NCBI GenBank assembly: GCA_025455985.1
Contig: JALOLM010000187.1
Span: 1-5,099 of the forward strand
Source: Candidatus Nanopelagicales bacterium
GTDB lineage: Bacteria; Actinomycetota; Actinomycetes; S36-B12; UBA10799
DNA: 5,099 nucleotides
Reading direction: 5' to 3'
Shown: positions 1 through 5,099 of the stretch, one piece after another
Layout of the letters: the number at the start of each line of letters is the position of its first letter
Numbering within the stretch: position 1 is the stretch's first letter
The notes under the pieces: generated by a model
Databases searched by the model: none
What the model was told of the DNA's origin: nothing
The model's input: the letters and a program-made list of their open reading frames with translations, nothing else
Position numbers and translations under genes: made by a program

Positions 1-19
1 GGACGAGTGTGAGGCTCAT
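1..19 (-). CDS. pntB: NAD(P) transhydrogenase subunit beta, first six codons only (runs off left edge)
   Basis: On the minus strand an ATG at 19-17 overlaps the TGA stop of pntA as ATGA and opens a frame reading MSLTLV up to the window edge. In fused-PntA organisms pntB follows pntA directly, and PntB proteins begin with a short N-terminus leading straight into a membrane helix, which fits this hydrophobic beginning. PntB supplies the remaining membrane helices of the proton channel and the NADP(H)-binding domain III. The identity rests on position, overlap and six residues, so it is inferred from context and not from recognisable sequence. The overlap suggests translation coupled to pntA. 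Confidence 0.65.
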
Positions 20-1548
20 TTGACCGGGTCCTCACGCTTGAACATCTGGAGCATTCGGGCGGTCACGGTGAAGCCACCGAACACGTTGATGCTGGCCACA
101 AGGATCGCGATGAACGCGAGCACCGTCACCCAGACGTCACCGTGGCCCACTTGTAATAAGGCCCCGACCAGGATGATGCCGCTGATGGCGTTCGTCACCG
201 ACATCAAGGGTGTGTGCAACGCATGGTGGACGTTGCCGATCACGTAGAACCCGATCACGACCGCGAGGGCGAAGACCATGAAGTGGCCGAGGAAGGGTTC
301 GGGCGAGACCGAGGAGAGCAGCAGGAAGACCGCAGCCACGGCGCCGATGATCCCCAGGCGGGTGCCGTCGCTCATCTTCTTCTTGGGTTCCGGAGCGGGG
401 GCTGGGGCGGCAGCTGCGACCGGCGCCGCCGACACCTGCACCGGCGGCGGCGGCCATTTCATCTCGCCGTTCTCGGTGACTGTCATTCCTCGCTGCACCA
501 CGTCCTCGAGATCGAGGACGAACTGCCCGTCCTTGTCCGGCGTGGTCAGTTTCATCAGGTTGACCAGGTTGGTGCCGAACAGTTGCGAGGCCTGCGTAGG
601 CAGGCGACCCGGCAGGTCGGTGTAGCCGAGGATAGTGACGCCGTTGTCGGTCACCACGCGCTCGTCGGCCCGCGAGCCGGCGACGTTGCCCCCATTGGCA
701 GCGGCCATGTCGACCACGACGCTGCCCGGCTTCATCGACGCCACCATCTCTTCGGTGAACAGTCGCGGCGCGGGCTTGCCGGGGATCAAGGCGGTGGTGA
801 TGACGATGTCCACGTCCTTGGCTTGCTCGGCGTAGAGCTCGGCGGCCTTGCGGTTGAAGTCCTCGCCCATCTCCTTGGCGTACCCGGTTGCGCTCGGACC
901 GGTGTCCTCGACGTCGATGCGCAGGAACTCCGCGCCCATCGACTCGACCTGCTCAGCCACCTCGGAACGCGCATCGAAGGACCGCACGATGGCGCCGAGA
1001 CTGTTGGCTGTGCCAATTGCGGCGAGGCCGGCGACCCCGGCCCCGACCACGAGCACCTTGGCCGGCGGGACCTTGCCGGCGGCCGTGACCTGACCGGTGA
1101 AGAAGGAGCCGAACTCGTTGGCCGCCTCGATGACCGCGCGGTAGCCACCGATATTGGCCATCGATGAAAGCACATCCAGGGACTGGGCGCGTGAGATGCG
1201 AGGCACGGCGTCCATCGCAAGAGCGGTGACACCTCGGGCAGACAGGGCTTGCACGAGATCCGGATCGAGTGCAGGCGCCAGCAGGCTGATCAGGATCTGA
1301 CCCGGTTGCAGGCGGGCGACTTCGTCGGCATCGGGCGGATTGATCTTGAAGAGGATGTCCGCACCCCATGGGTCGGCGATCTCGGCGCCGGCTGCCTCAA
1401 ACGCCGAATCCTCGAAAGAGGCGCCGCTGCCCGCGCCCGACTCCACCGTGACTGTGTACCCGAGTTTGAGGAGTTGCTCGACGGTCTTGGGTGTTGCGGC
1501 CACCCTCCGCTCGCCTGGCTTAGACTCCCTGGGGACTCCGATTCGCAC
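16..1548 (-). CDS. pntA: Proton-translocating NAD(P)+ transhydrogenase subunit alpha, fused single-chain form
   Basis: This membrane enzyme subunit transfers hydride from NADH to NADP+ using inward proton flow, supplying NADPH. The 510-residue product matches the length of fused PntA as in E. coli. Residues 1 to about 365 form the NAD(H)-binding domain I. They contain the conserved Arg117, Gln122 and Asp125 of the 'RQD' loop in an RISRAQSLD context, the Rossmann glycine motif GAGVAG at 169-174, and the mobile loop GYTDLPGRLPTQAS at 308-321 that contacts domain III. A Pro/Ala-rich linker (about 366-391, ending in three lysines) leads to four membrane helices (about 398-415, 419-438, 454-467 and 472-492). 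The linker between helices two and three carries HALHTPLMSVTNAISG, a PntA hallmark. The start is GTG at 1548, chosen because an AGGAGG lies 7 nt upstream and the protein begins MRIGVPRE as the family does. It is transcribed divergently from the esterase gene and overlaps pntB downstream. Confidence 0.97.
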   Translation of the reverse strand: MRIGVPRESKPGERRVAATPKTVEQLLKLGYTVTVESGAGSGASFEDSAFEAAGAEIADPWGADILFKINPPDADEVARLQPGQILISLLAPALDPDLVQALSARGVTALAMDAVPRISRAQSLDVLSSMANIGGYRAVIEAANEFGSFFTGQVTAAGKVPPAKVLVVGAGVAGLAAIGTANSLGAIVRSFDARSEVAEQVESMGAEFLRIDVEDTGPSATGYAKEMGEDFNRKAAELYAEQAKDVDIVITTALIPGKPAPRLFTEEMVASMKPGSVVVDMAAANGGNVAGSRADERVVTDNGVTILGYTDLPGRLPTQASQLFGTNLVNLMKLTTPDKDGQFVLDLEDVVQRGMTVTENGEMKWPPPPVQVSAAPVAAAAPAPAPEPKKKMSDGTRLGIIGAVAAVFLLLSSVSPEPFLGHFMVFALAVVIGFYVIGNVHHALHTPLMSVTNAISGIILVGALLQVGHGDVWVTVLAFIAILVASINVFGGFTVTARMLQMFKREDPVK

Positions 1549-1555
1549 GACTCAC

Positions 1556-1561
1556 CCTCCT
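1556..1561 (-). promoter_or_regulatory. Strong Shine-Dalgarno of pntA
   Basis: The minus strand reads AGGAGG here, a full match to the anti-Shine-Dalgarno core, with a 7-nt spacer to the GTG at 1548. This is the strongest ribosome binding site in the window and decides the pntA start. A second GTG nearer to it (1555-1553) is out of frame. Confidence 0.85.
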
Positions 1562-1581
1562 GACGCCGCCGATCATTTCTG

Positions 1582-1587
1582 ACGGTA
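1582..1587 (-). promoter_or_regulatory. Candidate -10 element upstream of pntA
   Basis: The minus strand reads TACCGT, fitting the TANNNT pattern of sigma-70-type -10 boxes in actinobacteria. It lies about 35 nt upstream of the pntA start, which would leave a leader of about 25-30 nt. I see no recognisable TTGAC-like -35 at 16-18 nt spacing; that position is taken by the direct repeat described separately. One hexamer match in 120 bp can easily arise by chance, so this is tentative. Confidence 0.25.
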
Positions 1588-1588
1588 T

Positions 1589-1624
1589 CGGGTGGGTTCT
1601 GCCCGCGGGATTGCGGGTGGGTTC
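1589..1624. repeat. 11-bp direct repeat pair in the pntA/esterase intergenic region
   Basis: CGGGTGGGTTC occurs exactly at 1589-1599 and again at 1614-1624, 25 bp apart start to start. A partial third copy, CGGGTAGGG, lies at 1631-1639. Between the two full copies is the perfect palindrome CCCGCGGG (1602-1609), and just after them is a 5-bp stem, GCCCC with GGGGC (1627-1641, 5-nt loop). The first copy sits directly upstream of the candidate pntA -10. The pair could be an operator read by a regulator of pntA, of the esterase, or of both. The repeat is seen directly; a regulatory role is inference. Confidence 0.5.
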
Positions 1625-1668
1625 AGGCCCCGGGTAGGGGCAACACGGCCCTGACGCAGACTAAGACC

Positions 1669-2517
1669 GTGCGCAGGATTGCGGCGGCTCTGCTGGGAGC
1701 CGTTCTCGTAGCGAGTTTGACGGCCGCTGCCCCGCAACTGAGCTCGGTGACCCCGCAGTGCACCCCCGGTCTGCACAGCGGGTATTCGCAAGGCCGCCAC
1801 TATTTGGTCTACGTTCCCAAGACGGCTGCCTCGCCTGCGCCCACCATCGTCTCGTTCCACGGCCGACGGCAGTCGGCTATCAGCCAGCTGGACGGTACGG
1901 GCTTGCGCGCATTGTCCGATCGCGAAGGGTTCATCGTCGTGGCCCCGCAGGCCAAGGCCGGTATCTGGAACTTCGCCGGTTCCGACACCCGGTTCACCAG
2001 CCGCATCCTCGACGACCTCACCTGCGAGGACCCGACCCGCACCTATGCCTCCGGCATGTCGATGGGCTCAGCCATGACCTTCTTACAGGCGTGCGCCCAA
2101 CCCCGTCGGTTCGCAGCCTTCGGTGGGGTGGGTTTCGAGATCTACATGCCCAATTGCGCCGCACCGGATCCGGCGCCAATCATCGCGTTCCACGGGACGG
2201 CGGACCCGATCGTGCCGTACGCCGGGGGACTGACCGCCTCGACGGCGACCGCCCCGCCCGCCGAACAGACCATGGCGAAGTGGGCCAGACGCGACGGGTG
2301 CGAGCAGTACGTCCGGCGGGTCTTCAAGCCCGGGGTCACGATCCATGAGTGGCAGGCGTGCCGCGGTGACGTGCAGGTTAACCTCTACCGGATCCGCAAC
2401 GGCCGTCACGCGTGGCCGAAGGGCGCGGTCCCGGCCTCCGAACTCATGTGGCGGTTCTTCGAGCAGTACCGCCTGGATCCGATCAGCGGTGCGGTTGCGG
2501 CAATGTCCGGTCGGTGA
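1669..2517 (+). CDS. Secreted LpqC / PHB-depolymerase-type esterase (alpha/beta hydrolase)
   Basis: Likely an extracytoplasmic serine esterase of the LpqC/poly(3-hydroxybutyrate) depolymerase/feruloyl esterase group. The 282 residues begin with a Sec-type signal peptide: MRR, a hydrophobic stretch at 4-17, and an Ala-rich cleavage region near 19-21. There is no lipobox, so a secreted rather than lipid-anchored product is expected. Family features in order are the oxyanion-hole FHG at 63-65, the nucleophile elbow GMSMG with Ser131, HGTADP with Asp179, and GRHAWP with His247. The elbow GMSMGS replaces the more usual GMSNGG. Six cysteines remain after the signal (31, 119, 142, 163, 211, 231), compatible with disulfides outside the cell. 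The GTG start at 1669 is chosen because it alone yields the complete signal peptide, but no clear ribosome binding site precedes it. The substrate cannot be read from sequence: polyhydroxyalkanoate, feruloyl-polysaccharide and other esters are all possible. upp begins 27 bp after its stop, so co-transcription is plausible. Confidence 0.85.
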   Translation: MRRIAAALLGAVLVASLTAAAPQLSSVTPQCTPGLHSGYSQGRHYLVYVPKTAASPAPTIVSFHGRRQSAISQLDGTGLRALSDREGFIVVAPQAKAGIWNFAGSDTRFTSRILDDLTCEDPTRTYASGMSMGSAMTFLQACAQPRRFAAFGGVGFEIYMPNCAAPDPAPIIAFHGTADPIVPYAGGLTASTATAPPAEQTMAKWARRDGCEQYVRRVFKPGVTIHEWQACRGDVQVNLYRIRNGRHAWPKGAVPASELMWRFFEQYRLDPISGAVAAMSGR

Positions 2518-2544
2518 CACCTCGGGTTGTGCCACGATGCCGCT

Positions 2545-3183
2545 ATGCACACCATCGTCGCCGAGCACCCGCTGATCGCCCAGAAGATCACGATGCTGCG
2601 GGATGCCTCGACCGACAGCCCCACGTTCCGCCGCCTGGCCGACGAGTTGGTGACCTTGCTGGCGTACGAGGCGACGCGCACCATTCGGGTTGTACCCATC
2701 GATGTGCAGACGCCTTTGGGTCCGGCCTCCGGAGTTGCGATGGCCAGCCCCCCGCCCATTCTGATCCCGATCCTGCGCGCCGGGCTGGGGATGCTCGAGG
2801 GGATGGTTCGGCTGCTGCCCAGCGCCGAGGTCGGCTTCCTGGGAATGATCCGTGACGAGCAGACACTGCAGCCGACCATCTACGCCGATCGCATGCCCGG
2901 GGACATGACCGGCCGCCAGGTTTATGTCGTGGACCCGATGCTTGCCACCGGCGGCAGTCTGGCGGACGCGCTCGAGGTGCTGTGGGCGCGTGGCGCGCAG
3001 GACATCACGATCGTCACACTGCTGGCAAGCCCTGAGGGGATCGAGCGGTTGGAGAAGGAGACCGAGGGTCAAAACGTCACCCTGGTCACCGCAGCCGTCG
3101 ACAAGGGCCTCAATGAACACGGCTTCATCGTCCCCGGGCTCGGGGACGCCGGCGACCGACTGTTCGGCATCGTCAGCCCGTGA
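2545..3183 (+). CDS. upp: Uracil phosphoribosyltransferase
   Basis: This cytoplasmic pyrimidine-salvage enzyme converts uracil and PRPP to UMP and diphosphate. The 212-residue product is close to the family's usual 208-210. Recognisable parts are the N-terminal EHPLIAQKITMLRD (7-20), LAYEAT (39-44), PILRAGLGM (75-83), the PRPP-binding loop VVDPMLATGGS (128-138) and the uracil-binding C-terminal segment with GLNEHGFIVPGLGDAGDRLFG (188-208). The ATG at 2545 is preferred because it places MHTIVAEHPL exactly where family members start. An upstream in-frame TTG at 2527 would add six residues without family support. No Shine-Dalgarno precedes either start, so the mRNA may be leaderless or coupled to the esterase gene upstream. 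The stop overlaps the GTG of tadA. Confidence 0.96.
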   Translation: MHTIVAEHPLIAQKITMLRDASTDSPTFRRLADELVTLLAYEATRTIRVVPIDVQTPLGPASGVAMASPPPILIPILRAGLGMLEGMVRLLPSAEVGFLGMIRDEQTLQPTIYADRMPGDMTGRQVYVVDPMLATGGSLADALEVLWARGAQDITIVTLLASPEGIERLEKETEGQNVTLVTAAVDKGLNEHGFIVPGLGDAGDRLFGIVSP

Positions 3184-3623
3184 CCCCGGAGGCGGCACTC
3201 GCCCTCGCCCTGGACCGCGCGAAGCAGCCGGACCTGGAGATGCCGATCGCGGCGGTGGTCGTGACGGCAGACGGGTCAATCGTCGGCACCGGGGTCAACC
3301 GTCGTGAGGCGCAGCACGACCCCACCGCTCACGCCGAGATCCTGGCCCTTCGGCAAGCCGGAGCAACGCTGGGGGACTGGCGTCTGTCGGGTTGCACGTT
3401 GGCGGTCACCCTTGAGCCATGCACCATGTGCGCCGGGGCGTTGGTGCTCGCGCGGATCGAACGGCTGGTTTTCGGCGCGTTCGATGACAAAGCGGGCGCA
3501 GTGGGAGGACTGTGGGATGTCGTGCGGGACCCGAGGCTGAACCACGAGGTCGAAGTTGTCGGCGGCGTGCTTGAGGAACAGTGCTCCACCCTGCTGTCCG
3601 ACTTCTTCCGGAGGCGTCGATGA
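3180..3623 (+). CDS. tadA: tRNA-specific adenosine deaminase (A34 to inosine)
   Basis: This zinc-dependent deaminase converts adenosine to inosine at the wobble position of tRNA-Arg(ACG), allowing CGU, CGC and CGA to be read by one tRNA. The 147-residue product has the complete cytidine/deoxycytidylate deaminase signature. HAE at 51-53 supplies the zinc ligand His51 and the proton-shuttling Glu53, and PCTMC at 80-84 supplies the zinc ligands Cys81 and Cys84. The preceding DPTAHAEILALR, the N40 region (GVNRRE) and the arginine-rich C-terminus ending FFRRRR are typical of TadA rather than of free-base deaminases. MPIAAVVV (21-28) has Ala24 where Gly is usual. The GTG start at 3180 overlaps the upp stop as GTGA, and no independent ribosome binding site is evident, so translation is probably coupled to upp. 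A cytosine or guanine deaminase is the main alternative but fits less well. Confidence 0.94.
   Translation: MTPEAALALALDRAKQPDLEMPIAAVVVTADGSIVGTGVNRREAQHDPTAHAEILALRQAGATLGDWRLSGCTLAVTLEPCTMCAGALVLARIERLVFGAFDDKAGAVGGLWDVVRDPRLNHEVEVVGGVLEEQCSTLLSDFFRRRR
3610..3614 (+). promoter_or_regulatory. Shine-Dalgarno of the MFS transporter gene
   Basis: GGAGG lies inside the last codons of tadA, with a 5-nt spacer to the ATG at 3620. It decides between that ATG and an in-frame upstream ATG at 3581, which would lie well inside tadA and add 13 residues with no matching ribosome binding site. Confidence 0.75.
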
Positions 3624-4759
3624 ACATCAACAGGGTCGCCGTGAGCACGGCCTTCTTCTGCCAGGGGTTCGCCTTCGCGGCACTCATCACTCGGATTCCC
3701 GCCATTCAGGACAGGTTCGAATTCTCCGAAGGCGGCTTGGCGATGCTGCTGGCCGCAGTGCCGATCCTGGCGGGCGTGGGCAGCATCGTGGCCGGACTTC
3801 TGGCCGTGCGGTTCCACAGCGCCGTAGTTCTTCGGGTGTGTGCGCTGATCGTGGGCGGCGGCCTGGTGGCCGTGGGTGCGGCGACCACGGCAGGATCCTT
3901 CCCCGGTCTGCTAGCCGCCCTCGGACTGATGGGCTTCGGGCTCGGGTCGGTGGACGCGACCATGAACATGCAGGGCATCGGCGTGCAGGCGATCGTCGGC
4001 CGCAGCGTGATGAATTCGTTCTACGCGTGGTGGAGCCTTGCCACGATCCTCGGCGCGTTGGCCGCATCGGCTGCCGCTGCCACGACACTGTCGTTACTGT
4101 CCTTCTTCGCGGTTGTTGCGGCGGTGTTGGTTCCAGTTGGCCTGGTCGCTTCAGTGCGTTTCGTACACAACCGGGCTGCGGACGAAGCGTCGCCAGACCC
4201 GCTGGCGGCATCGGCAGCCGTCCCCTGGCGACCACTGCTGGTCTTCGGTTTCGCGGTCGTCTGTGCGTTCATCATCGACTCCTCGGTCTCCAACTGGTCG
4301 GCGCTCGACCTCACAGACGTGTTGGGGGCCACCGAGTCGGTGGCGGCGCTTGCCTATGCCGCCTACGCGCTGTTCATGCTCGTCGGGCGGGTGTTCGCTG
4401 ATCGCCTCGTGGGGCACCGCGGCGCGCAGTCTGTGATCACGCTCGGCGGGATCATCGCCGCCGCCGGTCTGCTGATCGTCGCCTTCGCGCCCACCTCAGC
4501 GATTGCGATCGCGGGTTTCGCGGTGATCGGCTTGGGCATCAGTCCGGTGCTGCCGATGGCTTTCGTCGCGGCATCCCATCACGACCCTGGGCACACAGGC
4601 ATCGCGGTGGCGCGGGTGAATGTGGCCAACTACATCGGGTTCGTGATCGGCGCTCCGTTGGTGGGGTTGATCGGGGAGTTCTCCTCGCTGCGGGTCGGCT
4701 TCGCGGTACTCGTGGCGGCCGCGCTCGGAATCGCGGTCACGGCTCGTCATTTCGACTGA
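3620..4759 (+). CDS. Major facilitator superfamily transporter, YbjJ-like
   Basis: A 379-residue integral membrane protein with twelve predicted helices, roughly at 8-26, 40-62, 69-90, 94-113, 134-156, 158-181, 205-222, 241-260, 271-289, 292-316, 332-352 and 356-375. A polar cytoplasmic loop (about 181-204) separates the two halves. The family call rests on TRIPAIQD (24-31) after helix 1, the helix-4 segment VDATMNMQG (111-119), RSVMNSFYAWWSL (128-140) and the helix-7 region ending NWSAL (225-229). These recall E. coli YbjJ and related sugar/FucP-like MFS proteins. The usual acidic start of that helix-7 motif (E-G-A-x-x-D-W-S) is altered here to D220-S-S with Asn225. The substrate is unknown. 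The start is the ATG overlapping the tadA stop as ATGA, backed by a GGAGG 5 nt upstream. It is the third gene of the overlapping upp-tadA-transporter unit, so a link to nucleobase or nucleoside handling is possible but unproven. Confidence 0.88.
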   Translation: MNINRVAVSTAFFCQGFAFAALITRIPAIQDRFEFSEGGLAMLLAAVPILAGVGSIVAGLLAVRFHSAVVLRVCALIVGGGLVAVGAATTAGSFPGLLAALGLMGFGLGSVDATMNMQGIGVQAIVGRSVMNSFYAWWSLATILGALAASAAAATTLSLLSFFAVVAAVLVPVGLVASVRFVHNRAADEASPDPLAASAAVPWRPLLVFGFAVVCAFIIDSSVSNWSALDLTDVLGATESVAALAYAAYALFMLVGRVFADRLVGHRGAQSVITLGGIIAAAGLLIVAFAPTSAIAIAGFAVIGLGISPVLPMAFVAASHHDPGHTGIAVARVNVANYIGFVIGAPLVGLIGEFSSLRVGFAVLVAAALGIAVTARHFD

Positions 4760-4779
4760 CCGGTATGGGCCGAACGGTT

Positions 4780-4818
4780 CCTGCGCTTGCGGGTCGGGGG
4801 TTGCTGACGCAGGGTTTT
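4780..4818 (+). terminator. Weak terminator-like hairpin after the transporter gene
   Basis: CCTGCG (4780-4785) can pair with CGCAGG (4808-4813), extended by one T-G wobble pair, followed by a short T run at 4815-4818. The loop is long (22 nt, itself G-rich) and the T tract is only four bases. This is a poor intrinsic terminator, listed because it sits about 20 bp after the stop of the last operon gene. Confidence 0.25.
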
Positions 4819-4844
4819 GGTGTCGTTGGTCGTGCGTTGGACTA

Positions 4845-4848
4845 GGAG
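4845..4848 (+). promoter_or_regulatory. Shine-Dalgarno of the small membrane ORF
   Basis: GGAG (within AGGAG) ends immediately before the ATG at 4849, leaving no spacer for that codon, but lies exactly 6 nt before the in-frame GTG at 4855. This favours GTG 4855 as the true start. Confidence 0.5.
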
Positions 4849-4854
4849 ATGGCT

Positions 4855-5046
4855 GTGGCGCTCTTCATGATCTTCCTGGCCGTGTACGCCGCAGTCTGTA
4901 TCGGCTTCTTCGTGGGCTTGGTGCGCTGGACCGTCTCTTCAACGCGCGGCTGTGCCTGTGGCGGATCGTTGCGCGGCGGCGTGGTCGCGGTCATCCACTC
5001 GCCGAAGTCCTGCTACCCGGCGGCCGAATCGCTGCACGCGACCTGA
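4855..5046 (+). CDS. Small hypothetical protein with one membrane segment
   Basis: I do not recognise a family. The predicted product is 63 residues from GTG 4855, or 65 from the ATG at 4849. Residues 2-23 form a continuous hydrophobic segment rich in Ala, Val, Leu and Phe, followed by Arg-Trp, suggesting a single membrane helix with the tail inside. The tail is Gly/Ser-rich, contains a Cys-Ala-Cys pair (33 and 35) and a further Cys53, and ends LHAT. Third codon positions are strongly G/C, especially in the second half, and a GGAG sits at good spacing, both of which favour a real gene. It lies 95 bp after the transporter stop on the same strand. The Cys pair could bind metal or form a disulfide, but that is speculation. 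A chance open frame in GC-rich DNA cannot be excluded. Confidence 0.5.
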   Translation: MALFMIFLAVYAAVCIGFFVGLVRWTVSSTRGCACGGSLRGGVVAVIHSPKSCYPAAESLHAT

Positions 5047-5099
5047 GCTGGGAGGGGCGCGTCCGGAGCGGTTGTTTGCGGGCTTTCCGTGAGAGTTTG

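Noticed and set aside
214..1167. Long plus-strand open frame of 317 codons opposite pntA
   Set aside because: It lies wholly antisense to the well-supported pntA, its product is His/Gly/Arg/Asp-rich without a recognisable fold, and long antisense frames are expected in GC-rich genes.
1573..1860. 95-codon minus-strand frame crossing the intergenic region and the esterase signal peptide
   Set aside because: It overlaps the divergent promoter region and the secretion signal, has no family resemblance, and ends where the pntA control region begins.
2083..3279. 398-codon minus-strand open frame spanning the esterase, upp and the start of tadA
   Set aside because: It crosses three conserved plus-strand genes and their boundaries, and its product is Arg/Gly/Pro-rich low complexity, typical of the complement of high-GC coding DNA.
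3581..3619. Upstream ATG giving the transporter 13 extra residues
   Set aside because: It would overlap tadA by 43 bases and lacks a ribosome binding site. The ATG at 3620 has GGAGG at 5 nt and the usual ATGA coupling, and starts just before helix 1.
3687..4235. 182-codon minus-strand open frame inside the transporter gene
   Set aside because: It is an Arg/Pro-rich shadow of the membrane protein, with no motif and no ribosome binding site.
4923..5099. Second plus-strand frame open to the right edge, beginning ALDRLFNARL, overlapping the small ORF
   Set aside because: It has no ATG, GTG or TTG start in its upstream part, and its third-position G/C falls off in the second half, whereas the 4855-5046 frame keeps it. 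A frameshifted larger gene cannot be fully excluded without the sequence to the right.
5013..5099. Minus-strand frame entering from the right edge and stopping at 5013
   Set aside because: Only 28 codons are visible, codon bias is indifferent, and it overlaps the better-supported small ORF.
5089..5099. GTG at 5089 as the start of another gene at the right edge
   Set aside because: Fewer than four codons are visible and there is no Shine-Dalgarno at proper spacing.

Overview
The window is GC-rich. Its coding regions show a strong G/C bias at third codon positions, frequent GTG starts and tight start/stop overlaps. Together with the style of the proteins, this points to a chromosomal segment of a high-GC Gram-positive bacterium (Actinomycetota). 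That assignment is inferred from composition and protein character; no rRNA or other definitive marker is present. I see no insertion sequence, phage gene, CRISPR array, tRNA or plasmid feature.

Left part, minus strand (1-1548): the proton-translocating NAD(P)+ transhydrogenase locus. A complete single-chain PntA (510 residues) carries both the NAD(H)-binding domain and the four-helix membrane part. It is followed, with an ATGA overlap, by the first six codons of what is almost certainly pntB, which runs off the left edge. A 120-bp divergent intergenic region (1549-1668) holds a strong Shine-Dalgarno for pntA, a candidate -10 box and an 11-bp direct repeat that could be an operator.

Middle and right, plus strand (1669-4759): four genes in one direction. 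The first is a secreted LpqC/PHB-depolymerase-type esterase. After 27 bp comes uracil phosphoribosyltransferase (upp), then the tRNA adenosine deaminase (tadA), and last a 12-helix major facilitator transporter resembling the YbjJ group. upp, tadA and the transporter overlap by four bases at each junction (GTGA, then ATGA), so they very likely form one translationally coupled unit. The esterase may share the transcript.

Right end (4760-5099): an intergenic stretch with a weak terminator-like hairpin, a small probable membrane protein of about 63 residues that I cannot name, and 53 bp with no supportable feature.

Functionally the window combines redox balancing (NADPH supply), an extracytoplasmic hydrolase, pyrimidine salvage, tRNA wobble modification and an uncharacterised transporter. 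These are mostly ordinary housekeeping genes, and I found no convincing new multi-gene system. The items most worth a second look are the small membrane ORF, the coupling of the transporter to upp-tadA, and the repeat in the pntA upstream region.
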